Shown: positions 9,232 to 18,595 of the stretch, piece by piece
How positions within the stretch are numbered: the first letter of the stretch is position 1
Layout of the letters: every line of letters begins with the position of its first letter
DNA from: an uncultured Verrucomicrobiota bacterium
GTDB taxonomy: Bacteria > Verrucomicrobiota > Verrucomicrobiia > Verrucomicrobiales > DEV007
Length of the DNA stretch: 64,000 nucleotides
NCBI GenBank assembly: GCA_902589825.1
Contig: CACIUL010000003.1
Coordinates: 1-64,000, forward strand
Direction of reading: 5' to 3'
The notes under the pieces: generated by a model
The model's input: the letters and a program-made list of their open reading frames with translations, nothing else
The model's database searches: none
What the model was told of the DNA's origin: nothing
Translations under genes and position numbers: made by a program

Positions 9232-9999
9232 TTACTTTGTGGCAACCATGATGCGGTCAAAAGCGCTCCGGTAGGTCCAGGCATTTGATGTCATGCATTG
9301 GGACTTGGATGCACTGATGATGGCGTGCTTGAGCATCCTGCGATCCTGGGTGGAAACTGCAGATTCCGGCATAGCCATTAATGCATGCGCTGCTACTTCA
9401 TAGACAGCGGCGCATGCATGATGATTGCCATGATTGTAAAGCGGTGCGCCTTTCATAATCGCCAGACCAATAAGGTCGCGACCGGCACCGGTTTTCATGG
9501 CTTTCTTGGGGGATCTCTTTGGCGGCAGCAAAACGGCATCAATCACATGGATGATTCCGTTGCTGCATTCTATATCAGCCTTTGAGACTTTGGATTCATT
9601 CAGGAACAACGACTTACCCTTGACCGTAAGGTTGATTGTTTTCTTGTTCAGGGCTGTGGCTTTATCCAGTGTTACGGCCACTTTTGAGGGCACCTTGCCG
9701 CTTACGACATGATATGTGAGTACATCAATCAATTGCCGCTTATTCCCTGGCTTGAGTAGGTTTTCAATAGTTCCATGAGGCAATTTGGCAAAGGCTTGAT
9801 CCGTCGGAGCAAAAACAGTAAAAGGTCCGGCACCTTTCAAGGCATCAACCAAACCGGCTGATTTCAACGCGGCAGCCAGAGTCTTGAAGTTTCCAGCACC
9901 AACTGCCGTATCAATAATGTCTTTCTCTTTTGCAGAAGCAAAAGAGGCATTAATAAACAGGGACAATGCGGCAGCTGTTATCATTTTGTTAATTTTCAT
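9232..9999 (-). CDS. secreted FAS1 (fasciclin) domain protein with additional C-terminal domain
   Basis: Signal peptide; KTLAAALKSAGLVDALKGAGPFTVFAPTDQAFAKLPHGTIENLLKP...LTYHVVSGKV...SNGIIHVIDAVLLPP; C-term DLIGLAIMKGAPLYNHGNHHACAAVYEVAAHAL. Confidence 0.92.
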   Translation of the reverse strand: MKINKMITAAALSLFINASFASAKEKDIIDTAVGAGNFKTLAAALKSAGLVDALKGAGPFTVFAPTDQAFAKLPHGTIENLLKPGNKRQLIDVLTYHVVSGKVPSKVAVTLDKATALNKKTINLTVKGKSLFLNESKVSKADIECSNGIIHVIDAVLLPPKRSPKKAMKTGAGRDLIGLAIMKGAPLYNHGNHHACAAVYEVAAHALMAMPESAVSTQDRRMLKHAIISASKSQCMTSNAWTYRSAFDRIMVATK

Positions 10000-10249
10000 A
10001 GCGAATGTGTGCCTTGTAGGTTAATCAGGTCTAATTTTGAATATGTTGTAGCTTCGTGCTGCGCATACCTTTCTTTACGCAGAGATTTCCGAGTTGGATT
10101 TAAAAGCGTGGGGAATTCCACCAATGAATAGACATCCGGTGTGCCCACTGAAATAACAGCATCTTTCCGGGCAGGTGACTCCCACATGCCATGTGCCCAA
10201 AAATGCGATATCCAGATACCGCTGTTAGGTAACCGCTTGCTTAGCGTCG

Positions 10250-10272
10250 AAAAAAAACACAGCGGTGACCGC
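10250..10272 (-). terminator. weak candidate intrinsic terminator downstream of the 10307-11872 gene
   Basis: On the minus strand, GCGGTCACCGC (short stem) is followed by TGTG and T8. Confidence 0.35.
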
Positions 10273-10306
10273 CTAAACGTAAGCAATAAAATGGAAAGCC
10301 ATTAGA

Positions 10307-11872
10307 TCAAAGAAACCGGAATGAGTACAGCTTGGCGTTTTTCAGATGAAATTTCAGCCTGATCACCGTGCCCTTCAGGTCGGAGAGATCAGCCCCGGCA
10401 TTCCATTTGGGCTCCATGCGCAATTGATCGACATTGCCATAAACCCTGGCAGCCTCACCTGAAAAGGCAGGAAGCGGGTTACCCTGAGCATCAAGCAAAT
10501 CAACCCTCAACTGACCTGCGCTTGCGTCTACATTGATCTGGATCCTGTCACCTTTAAGCTCGAATGGCTTGGTCATCACGATTCCCGGTTTCTCCTTTGC
10601 CTGAAGATAAAAGAACCCATCGAGTCGAAGTTTAGCCAAGCCCAATCGGGCATCCCACTTTCGAGCACCCCAACGTTCATTGGTTCCGAGGTAATAGATC
10701 CAGTGCTCGTCCTGGTGCGTGATTATATTCGCCGGTGGACGAACACAATCTTTATCAAAACTACTGTCAGGGCCCCGGGGAATCAGGGTCTTGCGCGGAT
10801 AGGCTGCCACTTTGAAATCGAAATTGATCGCATCGCGCGACGGAGCCATGTAGAATTCCCACACGCCCTTTTCGTGACGTGTCTTGAAATCCTGCTTACC
10901 CTTTGGCACGGGCACATCAGTCGCCGCCAACACATCGGTGAGGGCGAACCATACGCCTTCATAATGCCAGATCGGAAAGGTGTGAATCTGACGTTCTGGC
11001 GTGCCCTTGCTGTTTGGGACTACACTCTGGTCAGGGTCATTCAGCAGAAACGTGGTCAAGGTCTTCCAAGCTGTTGGGTGATTCATCAAATCGTTGTCTT
11101 TGTCATGCACCATGACTCGGACACCTCGCAGTTCACCGACCCCCCCGCCGGCCCCGAAATCCTGACGACATAGCAATAGATAGCGTTTCCGGTTGGGATC
11201 CCAGGTGATTAGATTACTGAAGTCTGCAGCCCTGCCTGTTACCGGCCTGCCCCCGTTATAAGATTTCCACGTAATCCCGTCGACCGAATAATCTATACGT
11301 GTCTTGGTGCCGTGGTTACCCTGACCTCCGTAGGAGAAGTAAGCCGCCTTGTATTTCTCTGCATGGCCCCAGGGGAGGACCGGGTCGATCGTCACGGTGA
11401 TGCCGTCAAGCCCGCCTCCTGGATTGACAATCACTAGATTACTCTTGCCATCCTTGGATACCATCGGCTTGGTCCAATTGATACCGTCTTTCGACTCGGC
11501 GTAAGCCAAACCGCTGCCCTTGCGCTTGCTCGCCATATACCAGAGCCTAAACATCTCCTTATCTGGGTCCCAGTGCGGCGAAAAAAACCAGCAGAAAGTG
11601 GATTCTCCAAATTCGTAACCCGGCCCACCATCAGGACCGTCATGCACCTTGCCCGCCTGGAAGTCAGAGGGCAATGTCGGTTTCATCACCACGCCAAACT
11701 TGCGTGCCTGACCAACTTCAAGGGTTACATTTTCCTTACTTGAGATGACATGGTCATCAACAAAGAGCTGCTTGTTCAGGCCAACCTCAACGGCACTAGA
11801 GATCAATGGATAAACAAAAAAAACACCTAGCAGCAATATGAGCTGAGAAAACCTTCTGTTAACCGGATACAT
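10307..11872 (-). CDS. secreted beta-propeller glycoside-hydrolase-like protein (GH32/43-like fold suspected)
   Basis: Signal peptide; LFVDDHVISSKENVTLEVGQARK...GYEFGESTFCWFFSPHWDPDKEMFRLWYMASKRKGSGLAYAESKDGINW. Confidence 0.65.
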   Translation of the reverse strand: MYPVNRRFSQLILLLGVFFVYPLISSAVEVGLNKQLFVDDHVISSKENVTLEVGQARKFGVVMKPTLPSDFQAGKVHDGPDGGPGYEFGESTFCWFFSPHWDPDKEMFRLWYMASKRKGSGLAYAESKDGINWTKPMVSKDGKSNLVIVNPGGGLDGITVTIDPVLPWGHAEKYKAAYFSYGGQGNHGTKTRIDYSVDGITWKSYNGGRPVTGRAADFSNLITWDPNRKRYLLLCRQDFGAGGGVGELRGVRVMVHDKDNDLMNHPTAWKTLTTFLLNDPDQSVVPNSKGTPERQIHTFPIWHYEGVWFALTDVLAATDVPVPKGKQDFKTRHEKGVWEFYMAPSRDAINFDFKVAAYPRKTLIPRGPDSSFDKDCVRPPANIITHQDEHWIYYLGTNERWGARKWDARLGLAKLRLDGFFYLQAKEKPGIVMTKPFELKGDRIQINVDASAGQLRVDLLDAQGNPLPAFSGEAARVYGNVDQLRMEPKWNAGADLSDLKGTVIRLKFHLKNAKLYSFRFL

Positions 11873-11883
11873 AATGAAACCTG

Positions 11884-13188
11884 TCAGACCTCCTCAAGCG
11901 GCATGGTTGCATCCCCGAAGGTCTCCGGCCGCACGTCCATCTTGTCCATCATGCTGAGATAGAGCCGGCACATCTGGCGATCGGCCTTTCCCAGGTAATC
12001 GAGGTTCTGGCCACCCTTGATCCTGCCCCCGCCGCCGCCCAGCATGACGACCGGAAGCTGGTTGGCATCATGGTTGCCGTGGATCATGCTCGAACACAGC
12101 ATCAACATCGAATTGTCCAGCAAGGTGCGTTCGCCTTCCTGGATTGAATCCATCCTGCGGGCAATGTAGGCCACCTGCTCCAGGAAGAACCGGTTTACTT
12201 TCAGCCAATCCTTGCTGTCGCTGTGCGAGAGCAGGTGGTGGATCATGTAATCGACCCCGAGGTGGGGAAAGCGCAGCGTGCCGTGGTCGTTGTTCAGCTT
12301 GAGGGTACAGACACGGGTTGTGTCAGTCTGGAAAGCCAGCACGAGAATGTCGCTCATCAGGCGCATGTGCTCGACGATGTCCTGCGGGTAGCCGTCTTTC
12401 GGCCGCGGAATGTTTGGCTTGGTTAAACTCGGACGCCAACCCTGCAGTTCCCCGCGCTGGCCGGCGTTCTCGATGCGTTTCTCCACTTCCCGAACCGAGT
12501 TCAGGTACTCGTCGAGCTTCTGCTGGTCTCGACGGCTGATCCCCCGCCGGAAATCGTGTGCATCCTCCAGCACCGCATCAAGGACACTCTTGTCGCCGCG
12601 CTGGGCGCGGTCTTTGAACAACTGGTCAAAGGCCAGTGCCGGATAAACCTCCAGTGGAGTCGGCGTCGTCGGACTGCTCCACGAAATATGTGAACTGTAG
12701 AGCATCGAGTAATTCTTGTGCACTGAGGGGTTCGCCTTTTCACAGCCTAATACCAGGCTTGGCACTTTGGTTTGATGCCCGACTCGCTGCGCGATGAGCT
12801 GGTCCACACTGGTGCCGCTGCGGATCGTGCCGCCAGACGCCAGCGGCGCCCCTGAAAGCAGGTTGCCGGTCTGTGAACTGTGGATGTTTCCCTTCAGGGC
12901 CTCAGCGTTATAAAGCCCGCGGATGAACACCATGTTTTCCCGGAATTCGTTCAGCGGCTCAAGGACCTTGCCAAGCTTCATCGACTTGCCTTCACCCTTG
13001 GCCCACCACTCATGTTTGTGGAAGCCACAGCCGGCGAACAGGATTGCCATCCGCGTCGGGGCTTGGCTGGCTTTGTTCCTGGTGGAAATTTCATCGCCCC
13101 ACACGCGCAGCGATTCCATCCAGGGTAACGCGATACTGACACCAATCCCGCGAAGCATGGTGCGACGGGAAAGTTGATATCCGGACAT
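11884..13188 (-). CDS. DUF1552 domain-containing protein (Tat-type signal)
   Basis: Start refined to ATG at 13188 (MSGYQLSRRTMLRGIGVSIALPWMESL). DUF1552-like ARMAILFAGCGFHKHEWWAKGEG...LSGAPLASGGTIRSGTSVDQLIAQRVG. Confidence 0.9.
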   Translation of the reverse strand: MSGYQLSRRTMLRGIGVSIALPWMESLRVWGDEISTRNKASQAPTRMAILFAGCGFHKHEWWAKGEGKSMKLGKVLEPLNEFRENMVFIRGLYNAEALKGNIHSSQTGNLLSGAPLASGGTIRSGTSVDQLIAQRVGHQTKVPSLVLGCEKANPSVHKNYSMLYSSHISWSSPTTPTPLEVYPALAFDQLFKDRAQRGDKSVLDAVLEDAHDFRRGISRRDQQKLDEYLNSVREVEKRIENAGQRGELQGWRPSLTKPNIPRPKDGYPQDIVEHMRLMSDILVLAFQTDTTRVCTLKLNNDHGTLRFPHLGVDYMIHHLLSHSDSKDWLKVNRFFLEQVAYIARRMDSIQEGERTLLDNSMLMLCSSMIHGNHDANQLPVVMLGGGGGRIKGGQNLDYLGKADRQMCRLYLSMMDKMDVRPETFGDATMPLEEV

Positions 13189-13232
13189 TATTTTTTCCTC
13201 GAATTGTGGTGTCTTGCAGTGGTGACTGTCAA

Positions 13233-16200
13233 TCAGTCTTGGTTGTTGTCTCTTCCTCTGATCTCGCAAAATTGCCGACTATTGACAATCATTTCGACTG
13301 CTACGCTGAAACGGTAACCGTTGCCGGCGAGTTTAGCAATTATCATGTCGATCAGTGGCTCATCGGAAAGCTGAGACTCACGGCCAAGTGCATAGCCAAG
13401 CAGTTTACGACAGAACTGCCGCACGACATCCTCACGTCGGTCTTCAGCCAGGTAGTCACGCAAGCCCCGAAGACCCTCGATTTCCTTGCCTCCCGGCAAC
13501 GTGGTCCTGGTGTCCGCGACCTGTGGCCGTAATCGGCCAATGGCATCGTAATGTTCCAGAGCGAAACCATAAGGATCAATCCTGGCATGACACTTGGCAC
13601 ACGCCTCCACCGAACTATGCTTCTCGATCAACTGCCGGGCCGTCAGTCCGGTTGGCACTTCCTCCGGCAAGTCAGGAACACCGGCAGGCGGACGGGGCAG
13701 CCGTTCGCCTAGCAGCGTTTCAAATACCCAGTTACCCCGGAGAATCGGGCTGGTACGAGACGCGCCGGATTGGCTGGCAAGAACAGTTGCCATGCCCAGA
13801 ACGCCACCGCGTCCCTTTTCTCGGATACCTTCCACTCGCCGCCACTGCGGCCCGCTCACTCCCCCGATGTCGTAGTGTTTCGCCAGCGCTTCGTTCAGGA
13901 AGGTGTGATCTGCACTAAGCAAGGAAAGAATCGAACCGTCATTGCGGAACATGTCTTCAAAGAAGCGCACGATTTCCTCATACATATCGCTCCGGAGCTT
14001 AGCAAACTCGGGATAGATCCTTTCGTTCTTATCGTCATTCCGGTCAAAATCGCGTACGTGCAGCCATTGGCAGGCAAAATGGATTGCGAGGCGCCGAATA
14101 CGGGAATCCTTCAGCATCCGCCGCGCCTGTTCGATGACCACCTCCCCATCGGCAAGCTTGCCAGCAAGCGCGATGCGACGCAATTCAGCATCCGGCATCG
14201 ATGACCAGAGGAAATAGCTCATCCGGTTCGCCAGTTCCAGGCCCCTAACAGGCGCAGCCTTCCCGCCCGGTGCCGGTTGTTCCTTGCGGTAGAGAAACGC
14301 CGGCGAAGTCAACACCCGCGCGATCATCAGTCGAATCGCCTCCTCATGCGCAATACCACTCTCACGCAACTGTCCATACAGACCGCGCAACCCCTGTTTC
14401 TCGGAATCAATAAGCGGTCTGCGCCAGGCTCGATCGGCAAGCTGCGCCACCGCCTCAACGTGCATCGGCTCGACAGCAACAAGCCGCTTGCGAAAAGCCT
14501 CTGCCCGACCATTTACAGAGTTCACATGGGGCGCCCAGGCCTTGACCAGATCGGGACGATCCTGAGTTGCAAATTCCCTAATCTGCTCAAAAGCAACCTG
14601 GTATTTCAGCGGTTCACGTGCCACGTAAAACAATTCATCCCACAACCGATCGAGTTCGGCAGCCTGCCTGTCATCCAGCATCAACCGTTTCAGGTGGTCA
14701 TCCTCGCGGTGAAAGAGCGTCAGCGTGACAACCTGGTCGACCGGGACGATACGGGCATAGCAGAGTGCCGGTGGAAACAGGTTGCGAAAGCGGCTGACCG
14801 GCCCCTCCATACGCTCCCGCACCTGGCTCCCCTCACGAATCAGGATTGGATCGTTCACTGAAACATCCAGATCTGCAGGCTTAGTCGCCAGGATTTGCAC
14901 CTGGGCACTGCCATCATGTCCGTGCCTCGGGTCCAGTTCCGCCATGCCGACCAGTTCTCGGCCCCTGGCCAGTTCCGCCGGAACACGAAATTCGATGACC
15001 TCAGGGGCCAGAACCACCAGGTCAGCCGAATCGACAACGTGCCCCAGCGGATGTTGGCCAAAGCGTATCCCCGGTTTCAAATCCTTTTGCAAGGCCGGCA
15101 AATCAATCGGAACCGTCAGCGTGCGCAACTGCCGCTGCAATATCGTATCAGGTGAGTTAGCATCTTCCCGTATCTTTCCCGTGGCCAGTTCCTGCACCTG
15201 CCGTGCCAGTTCACTGCGTCTCACTTCACTCTCTTCGGTGAGCCACTCTGCAAGGATCGAACCAGTAGGCACGGTGACAATGGGCGCACTGCCTTTATCA
15301 ACCTTCACCATTTCACCCTGATAAAAATGCCACGTGCCCTCGTTGCCGTGGCTGTCAGCGTGAGGGTTGCCATCGTGAAGATCCGATGACACATCCCTTG
15401 CAAGGTTCCAGACCCGTTTCGCACCGTCAACCTCGGTAACAATGAGAGTGATAGACGTCAGGTCGCAGGTATGTCCACCTTCTCTCGGCCCAACCAAAAA
15501 TGACAGCAATTCTCCCTTGCCAATCGCAACGGTTATCGGCTTCATCGTGGCCGAGCCACGAACATCGTATTCACCTTTCCACAACGTGCCAACCTTCCCG
15601 GCAACGCGATGCTGCAGCAACCATTCCACTCCGTTACCGCAATCATAATGAGCATCGGCAATACTGGCCTGGACGCGTACCACACCATCAATCGGGCTTT
15701 GCCAACCCACGGCGGCATAATGGGTCGGGGTCGGATGAACCACCACCGAGTGAGCCTTTGCCAGACCGGGAATACGCTCATCTTTGTCCGAGGAGTTTGC
15801 AATCACGGCGGGCAGGGAGTCCGGTCTCGTCGCTGCCCAGCCGGCAATCCCCTTTCGACTGCTGGTTTTTTTCGTCAGGTGACCTTCAACCCTTACAGCA
15901 CTGCTACGTCCGATGCCCAGATAGTCCAGCCACACCTTGAGGGTATCGGCATCAACCTTGTGTTCCGCTGCAACCTTGGCGACACCGCTCTCGGTTTTAA
16001 CGCTACGAGCCGCAGCGAGATAACTGGCAGTATGTCCAAGCATCTCAAGTCGCAACCTGTCTATGCGTTCCTGCAATCCCGCCACGTCCCGTAATACCAG
16101 CGGTGGGCGCCCGCCACCTTCCAGGCGCAGGTTCTTCCAGACGACATAATCGTGGTCATTCCCGTCACCCGCGTCACCCGTGGCGAGGTGGAAGACGGTG

Positions 16201-17384
16201 TCCTTGCCATCTGATGCTACGGGCAGCTGCCATTTCAGGCCCTGACCCGTTGCGAAGAGGGTCTTGACCCCAACCTCCTCCATCCATCGTGGCGGTGCAC
16301 CATCACGACCAATGTGCCCGATCGAATTGAATTTCCACAGCTTCTTCTGTGCCTGCTCGATTTGCGCCACCAGTCCTGAGGGATCATGCGACTCCGTCTT
16401 ACGCCATCGCTCCCGCAAGCTGCCAAGCAGCGTGTCGTCATTCGGCTTTTTCGCTGAAAGAGCCTGCCACAGCCTCAGAAAATATTTGGCATTCAGCTCA
16501 CCTTCATCTGCCACGGCTTGAATGGTTTTCGTGCCACTTTCCAGTGCCTCGCGATGCACAAGCGTCGCCGCCAGATAGCTTGCCAACGGAAGCCGTCCTC
16601 CCTGGTTCGTAGTGAACCTGATCCCGTGAAGATTTACGCCGGAACCGCCACCGTCCTCCGTGAACTGACGATAAAAGGCCTGGATGCTGGTAAGCAGCTC
16701 ATCGGTTTGATCACGTTCTGTCGTGTAAGGGGAAAACCGGATCCCTTCCGGGGTGAGCACGGCGTGGGCGGCAATCTCCTTGGCGGCATCAAGGTATTTG
16801 GTCAACAAAGCCGGTGACATGACCTGCGCAGCTCCTGTGTTCGTAAATCCCTCACCCGCTGCCCCATCGACTGGAAACTGGCGTGTCGGATCAAGGGATT
16901 CAATCCCAGTGAGATCCCGGACAGTATAGTTATACTCCGCGTTATTTAATCGCTTCAGGATAACCCTGCCGGGATCGCCCGCGCGCAAGCGCGCCTCCGC
17001 GGCAAGAAAACCCTGCACCCAGTGCTCAAGTTGTCGTCGCTGCCCAGCATCCGGTTGCTCGGATTTCCTCGGCGGCATCTGTCTGCTGGAAAGCATTTCA
17101 GCCACCTTGATCCAGACCTTTGTAGCCCGCCGGATATCGGCAACTTCCTTAAATGAATCAAGGTCGATATCGGCCTCGGAATCCTCACCTGAATGGCACT
17201 CGAAACAATATTGGCTGAGCAACGGCCTGATCTCGCTACCATATGTGCTTTCCAATGTATCCTGCTGCCCATATACAACACCCGACAGGAAGACACTGCC
17301 TGAAAGGCCCCATAACAAGACAGCATGAACGCAACAGTATCGAAAAACCATTCTCCCTTCAGACACGCTTAAATACCCTACCAA
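13233..17384 (-). CDS. PSD1 / planctomycete-type cytochrome c (DUF1587-DUF1595-DUF1592-DUF1588-DUF1585) protein
   Basis: Signal peptide; CxxCH (YCFECHSGEDSEADIDLDSF) near the N-term; LKRLNNAEYNYTVRDLTGI; second CxxCH (CAKCHARIDPYGFALEHYDAIG) near the C-term. Confidence 0.9.
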   Translation of the reverse strand: MVGYLSVSEGRMVFRYCCVHAVLLWGLSGSVFLSGVVYGQQDTLESTYGSEIRPLLSQYCFECHSGEDSEADIDLDSFKEVADIRRATKVWIKVAEMLSSRQMPPRKSEQPDAGQRRQLEHWVQGFLAAEARLRAGDPGRVILKRLNNAEYNYTVRDLTGIESLDPTRQFPVDGAAGEGFTNTGAAQVMSPALLTKYLDAAKEIAAHAVLTPEGIRFSPYTTERDQTDELLTSIQAFYRQFTEDGGGSGVNLHGIRFTTNQGGRLPLASYLAATLVHREALESGTKTIQAVADEGELNAKYFLRLWQALSAKKPNDDTLLGSLRERWRKTESHDPSGLVAQIEQAQKKLWKFNSIGHIGRDGAPPRWMEEVGVKTLFATGQGLKWQLPVASDGKDTVFHLATGDAGDGNDHDYVVWKNLRLEGGGRPPLVLRDVAGLQERIDRLRLEMLGHTASYLAAARSVKTESGVAKVAAEHKVDADTLKVWLDYLGIGRSSAVRVEGHLTKKTSSRKGIAGWAATRPDSLPAVIANSSDKDERIPGLAKAHSVVVHPTPTHYAAVGWQSPIDGVVRVQASIADAHYDCGNGVEWLLQHRVAGKVGTLWKGEYDVRGSATMKPITVAIGKGELLSFLVGPREGGHTCDLTSITLIVTEVDGAKRVWNLARDVSSDLHDGNPHADSHGNEGTWHFYQGEMVKVDKGSAPIVTVPTGSILAEWLTEESEVRRSELARQVQELATGKIREDANSPDTILQRQLRTLTVPIDLPALQKDLKPGIRFGQHPLGHVVDSADLVVLAPEVIEFRVPAELARGRELVGMAELDPRHGHDGSAQVQILATKPADLDVSVNDPILIREGSQVRERMEGPVSRFRNLFPPALCYARIVPVDQVVTLTLFHREDDHLKRLMLDDRQAAELDRLWDELFYVAREPLKYQVAFEQIREFATQDRPDLVKAWAPHVNSVNGRAEAFRKRLVAVEPMHVEAVAQLADRAWRRPLIDSEKQGLRGLYGQLRESGIAHEEAIRLMIARVLTSPAFLYRKEQPAPGGKAAPVRGLELANRMSYFLWSSMPDAELRRIALAGKLADGEVVIEQARRMLKDSRIRRLAIHFACQWLHVRDFDRNDDKNERIYPEFAKLRSDMYEEIVRFFEDMFRNDGSILSLLSADHTFLNEALAKHYDIGGVSGPQWRRVEGIREKGRGGVLGMATVLASQSGASRTSPILRGNWVFETLLGERLPRPPAGVPDLPEEVPTGLTARQLIEKHSSVEACAKCHARIDPYGFALEHYDAIGRLRPQVADTRTTLPGGKEIEGLRGLRDYLAEDRREDVVRQFCRKLLGYALGRESQLSDEPLIDMIIAKLAGNGYRFSVAVEMIVNSRQFCEIRGRDNNQD

Positions 17385-17491
17385 TACGACCGATCTTTAT
17401 ACAATAAATAAGTATCACCCGTCATTTAGTGATCACCTTTTGCCCTGCAGACTTGCAGTGAAAGGAATTTTGCCCCACAATCCACGCCATC

Positions 17492-18508
17492 ATGGCAGAA
17501 CAAATCACTCTCAAAGCAAATGTCGAACTGGGCGTTGTCCCCACCCACATCAAATTTGTCGGCGGCCTCGTGCCCGACGACGAAGGACGCCTGCCCCGGA
17601 CTGAAGACGGGGACCTCATTGTTGTCAACGAGATGGCAAGGCTTATTGAGCTATCACCGGTAAAGATTGCCAGTGCACAAATTACCGTCTTCCCGGGAGT
17701 GGACGAGGGTGATACAGAGGACATGATCACGGGCCTTCGTGCCCTGGGCCTGGCCGTTCACCTGATGCTGATGGTCGGCGGAGCTGACCCGATGAATCCG
17801 GATGATGAGGACAAGGTGGTGGAAATGCTCAAGGCCGGGCTTGAAGTGGCCAAGAAATACGGCATCGAGCAGGTCGCATCAACTTCCATCGAGGAATGGA
17901 TGCAGGAAGGAGCAACACCAAAGACCGGGGAGGATTTCGCTGCCGCCGTGGCGCAGGATGCCAAGGTGCATATCCGTGCTGTTCAGGAGAGCGGAGCCAT
18001 GGACGCAGGAATCAAGCACTGGCACATCGAGTTCTTGCGCGGCGGCGAATTCCAGACATTTACCGACGTAGCCAAGTGCTGGGAAGTCGTCAAGGCCGCC
18101 AATGAAGTCCTTGGCCGGAAATTCTTCCGTGTCATGGTCGATGCTGCCCACTGTGGCGACTCCGATCTTTCGATCCCTGAGAATGAGGCGCTGATCACGG
18201 AGATTGCTGAATCCGATGAATTCAGCATGTTCCATGCCTCGGCAAAAACCACGCGGGGATGCCTGTCCACTGATGACGGATGGATTGGCGCACTCCTGGG
18301 GGCTGCCGCCAGGTCAGGCAAGCTTGAATTTGTCTTCGTTGAACTCTTCCACCACGAGGATCCCGCCCTGGAGGCGCTCCGCCAGCTGGACAGCGGCCAC
18401 GGGATTGATACCACTGATGGCAGGAGCTACAGCGAGGCTGTCGTGGACGGGCTTGTTGATGTCGCCCGTCGACTAAACAACCTGGTCACACGCGGGCATC
18501 TTGGCTGA
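17492..18508 (+). CDS. conserved hypothetical protein, possible TIM-barrel sugar isomerase/epimerase-like
   Basis: 338-aa ORF with alternating alpha/beta pattern and acidic/His-rich loops (VDAAHCGDSDLSIPENE, HASAKTTRG); fold is an inference. Confidence 0.55.
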   Translation: MAEQITLKANVELGVVPTHIKFVGGLVPDDEGRLPRTEDGDLIVVNEMARLIELSPVKIASAQITVFPGVDEGDTEDMITGLRALGLAVHLMLMVGGADPMNPDDEDKVVEMLKAGLEVAKKYGIEQVASTSIEEWMQEGATPKTGEDFAAAVAQDAKVHIRAVQESGAMDAGIKHWHIEFLRGGEFQTFTDVAKCWEVVKAANEVLGRKFFRVMVDAAHCGDSDLSIPENEALITEIAESDEFSMFHASAKTTRGCLSTDDGWIGALLGAAARSGKLEFVFVELFHHEDPALEALRQLDSGHGIDTTDGRSYSEAVVDGLVDVARRLNNLVTRGHLG

Positions 18509-18531
18509 CAGAACAATTTTATTGCCTCTTT

Positions 18532-18550
18532 GCAGGAATACCTTTCCTGC
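18532..18550. terminator. candidate bidirectional terminator between convergent genes
   Basis: GCAGGAA-TACCT-TTCCTGC, 7-bp stem in the intergenic gap 18509-18595. Confidence 0.35.
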
Positions 18551-18595
18551 TGAAACGTTTCACACAGCTGGTATCAACTGGCCTGCTGCAAGGCT

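Noticed and set aside
9996-10286. 96-aa minus-strand ORF upstream of the FAS1 gene
   Set aside because: Overlaps the FAS1 start and a candidate terminator; low-complexity translation without domain features.
14277-14861. 194-aa ORF antisense to the PSD1 gene
   Set aside because: Shadow ORF, no recognisable domain.
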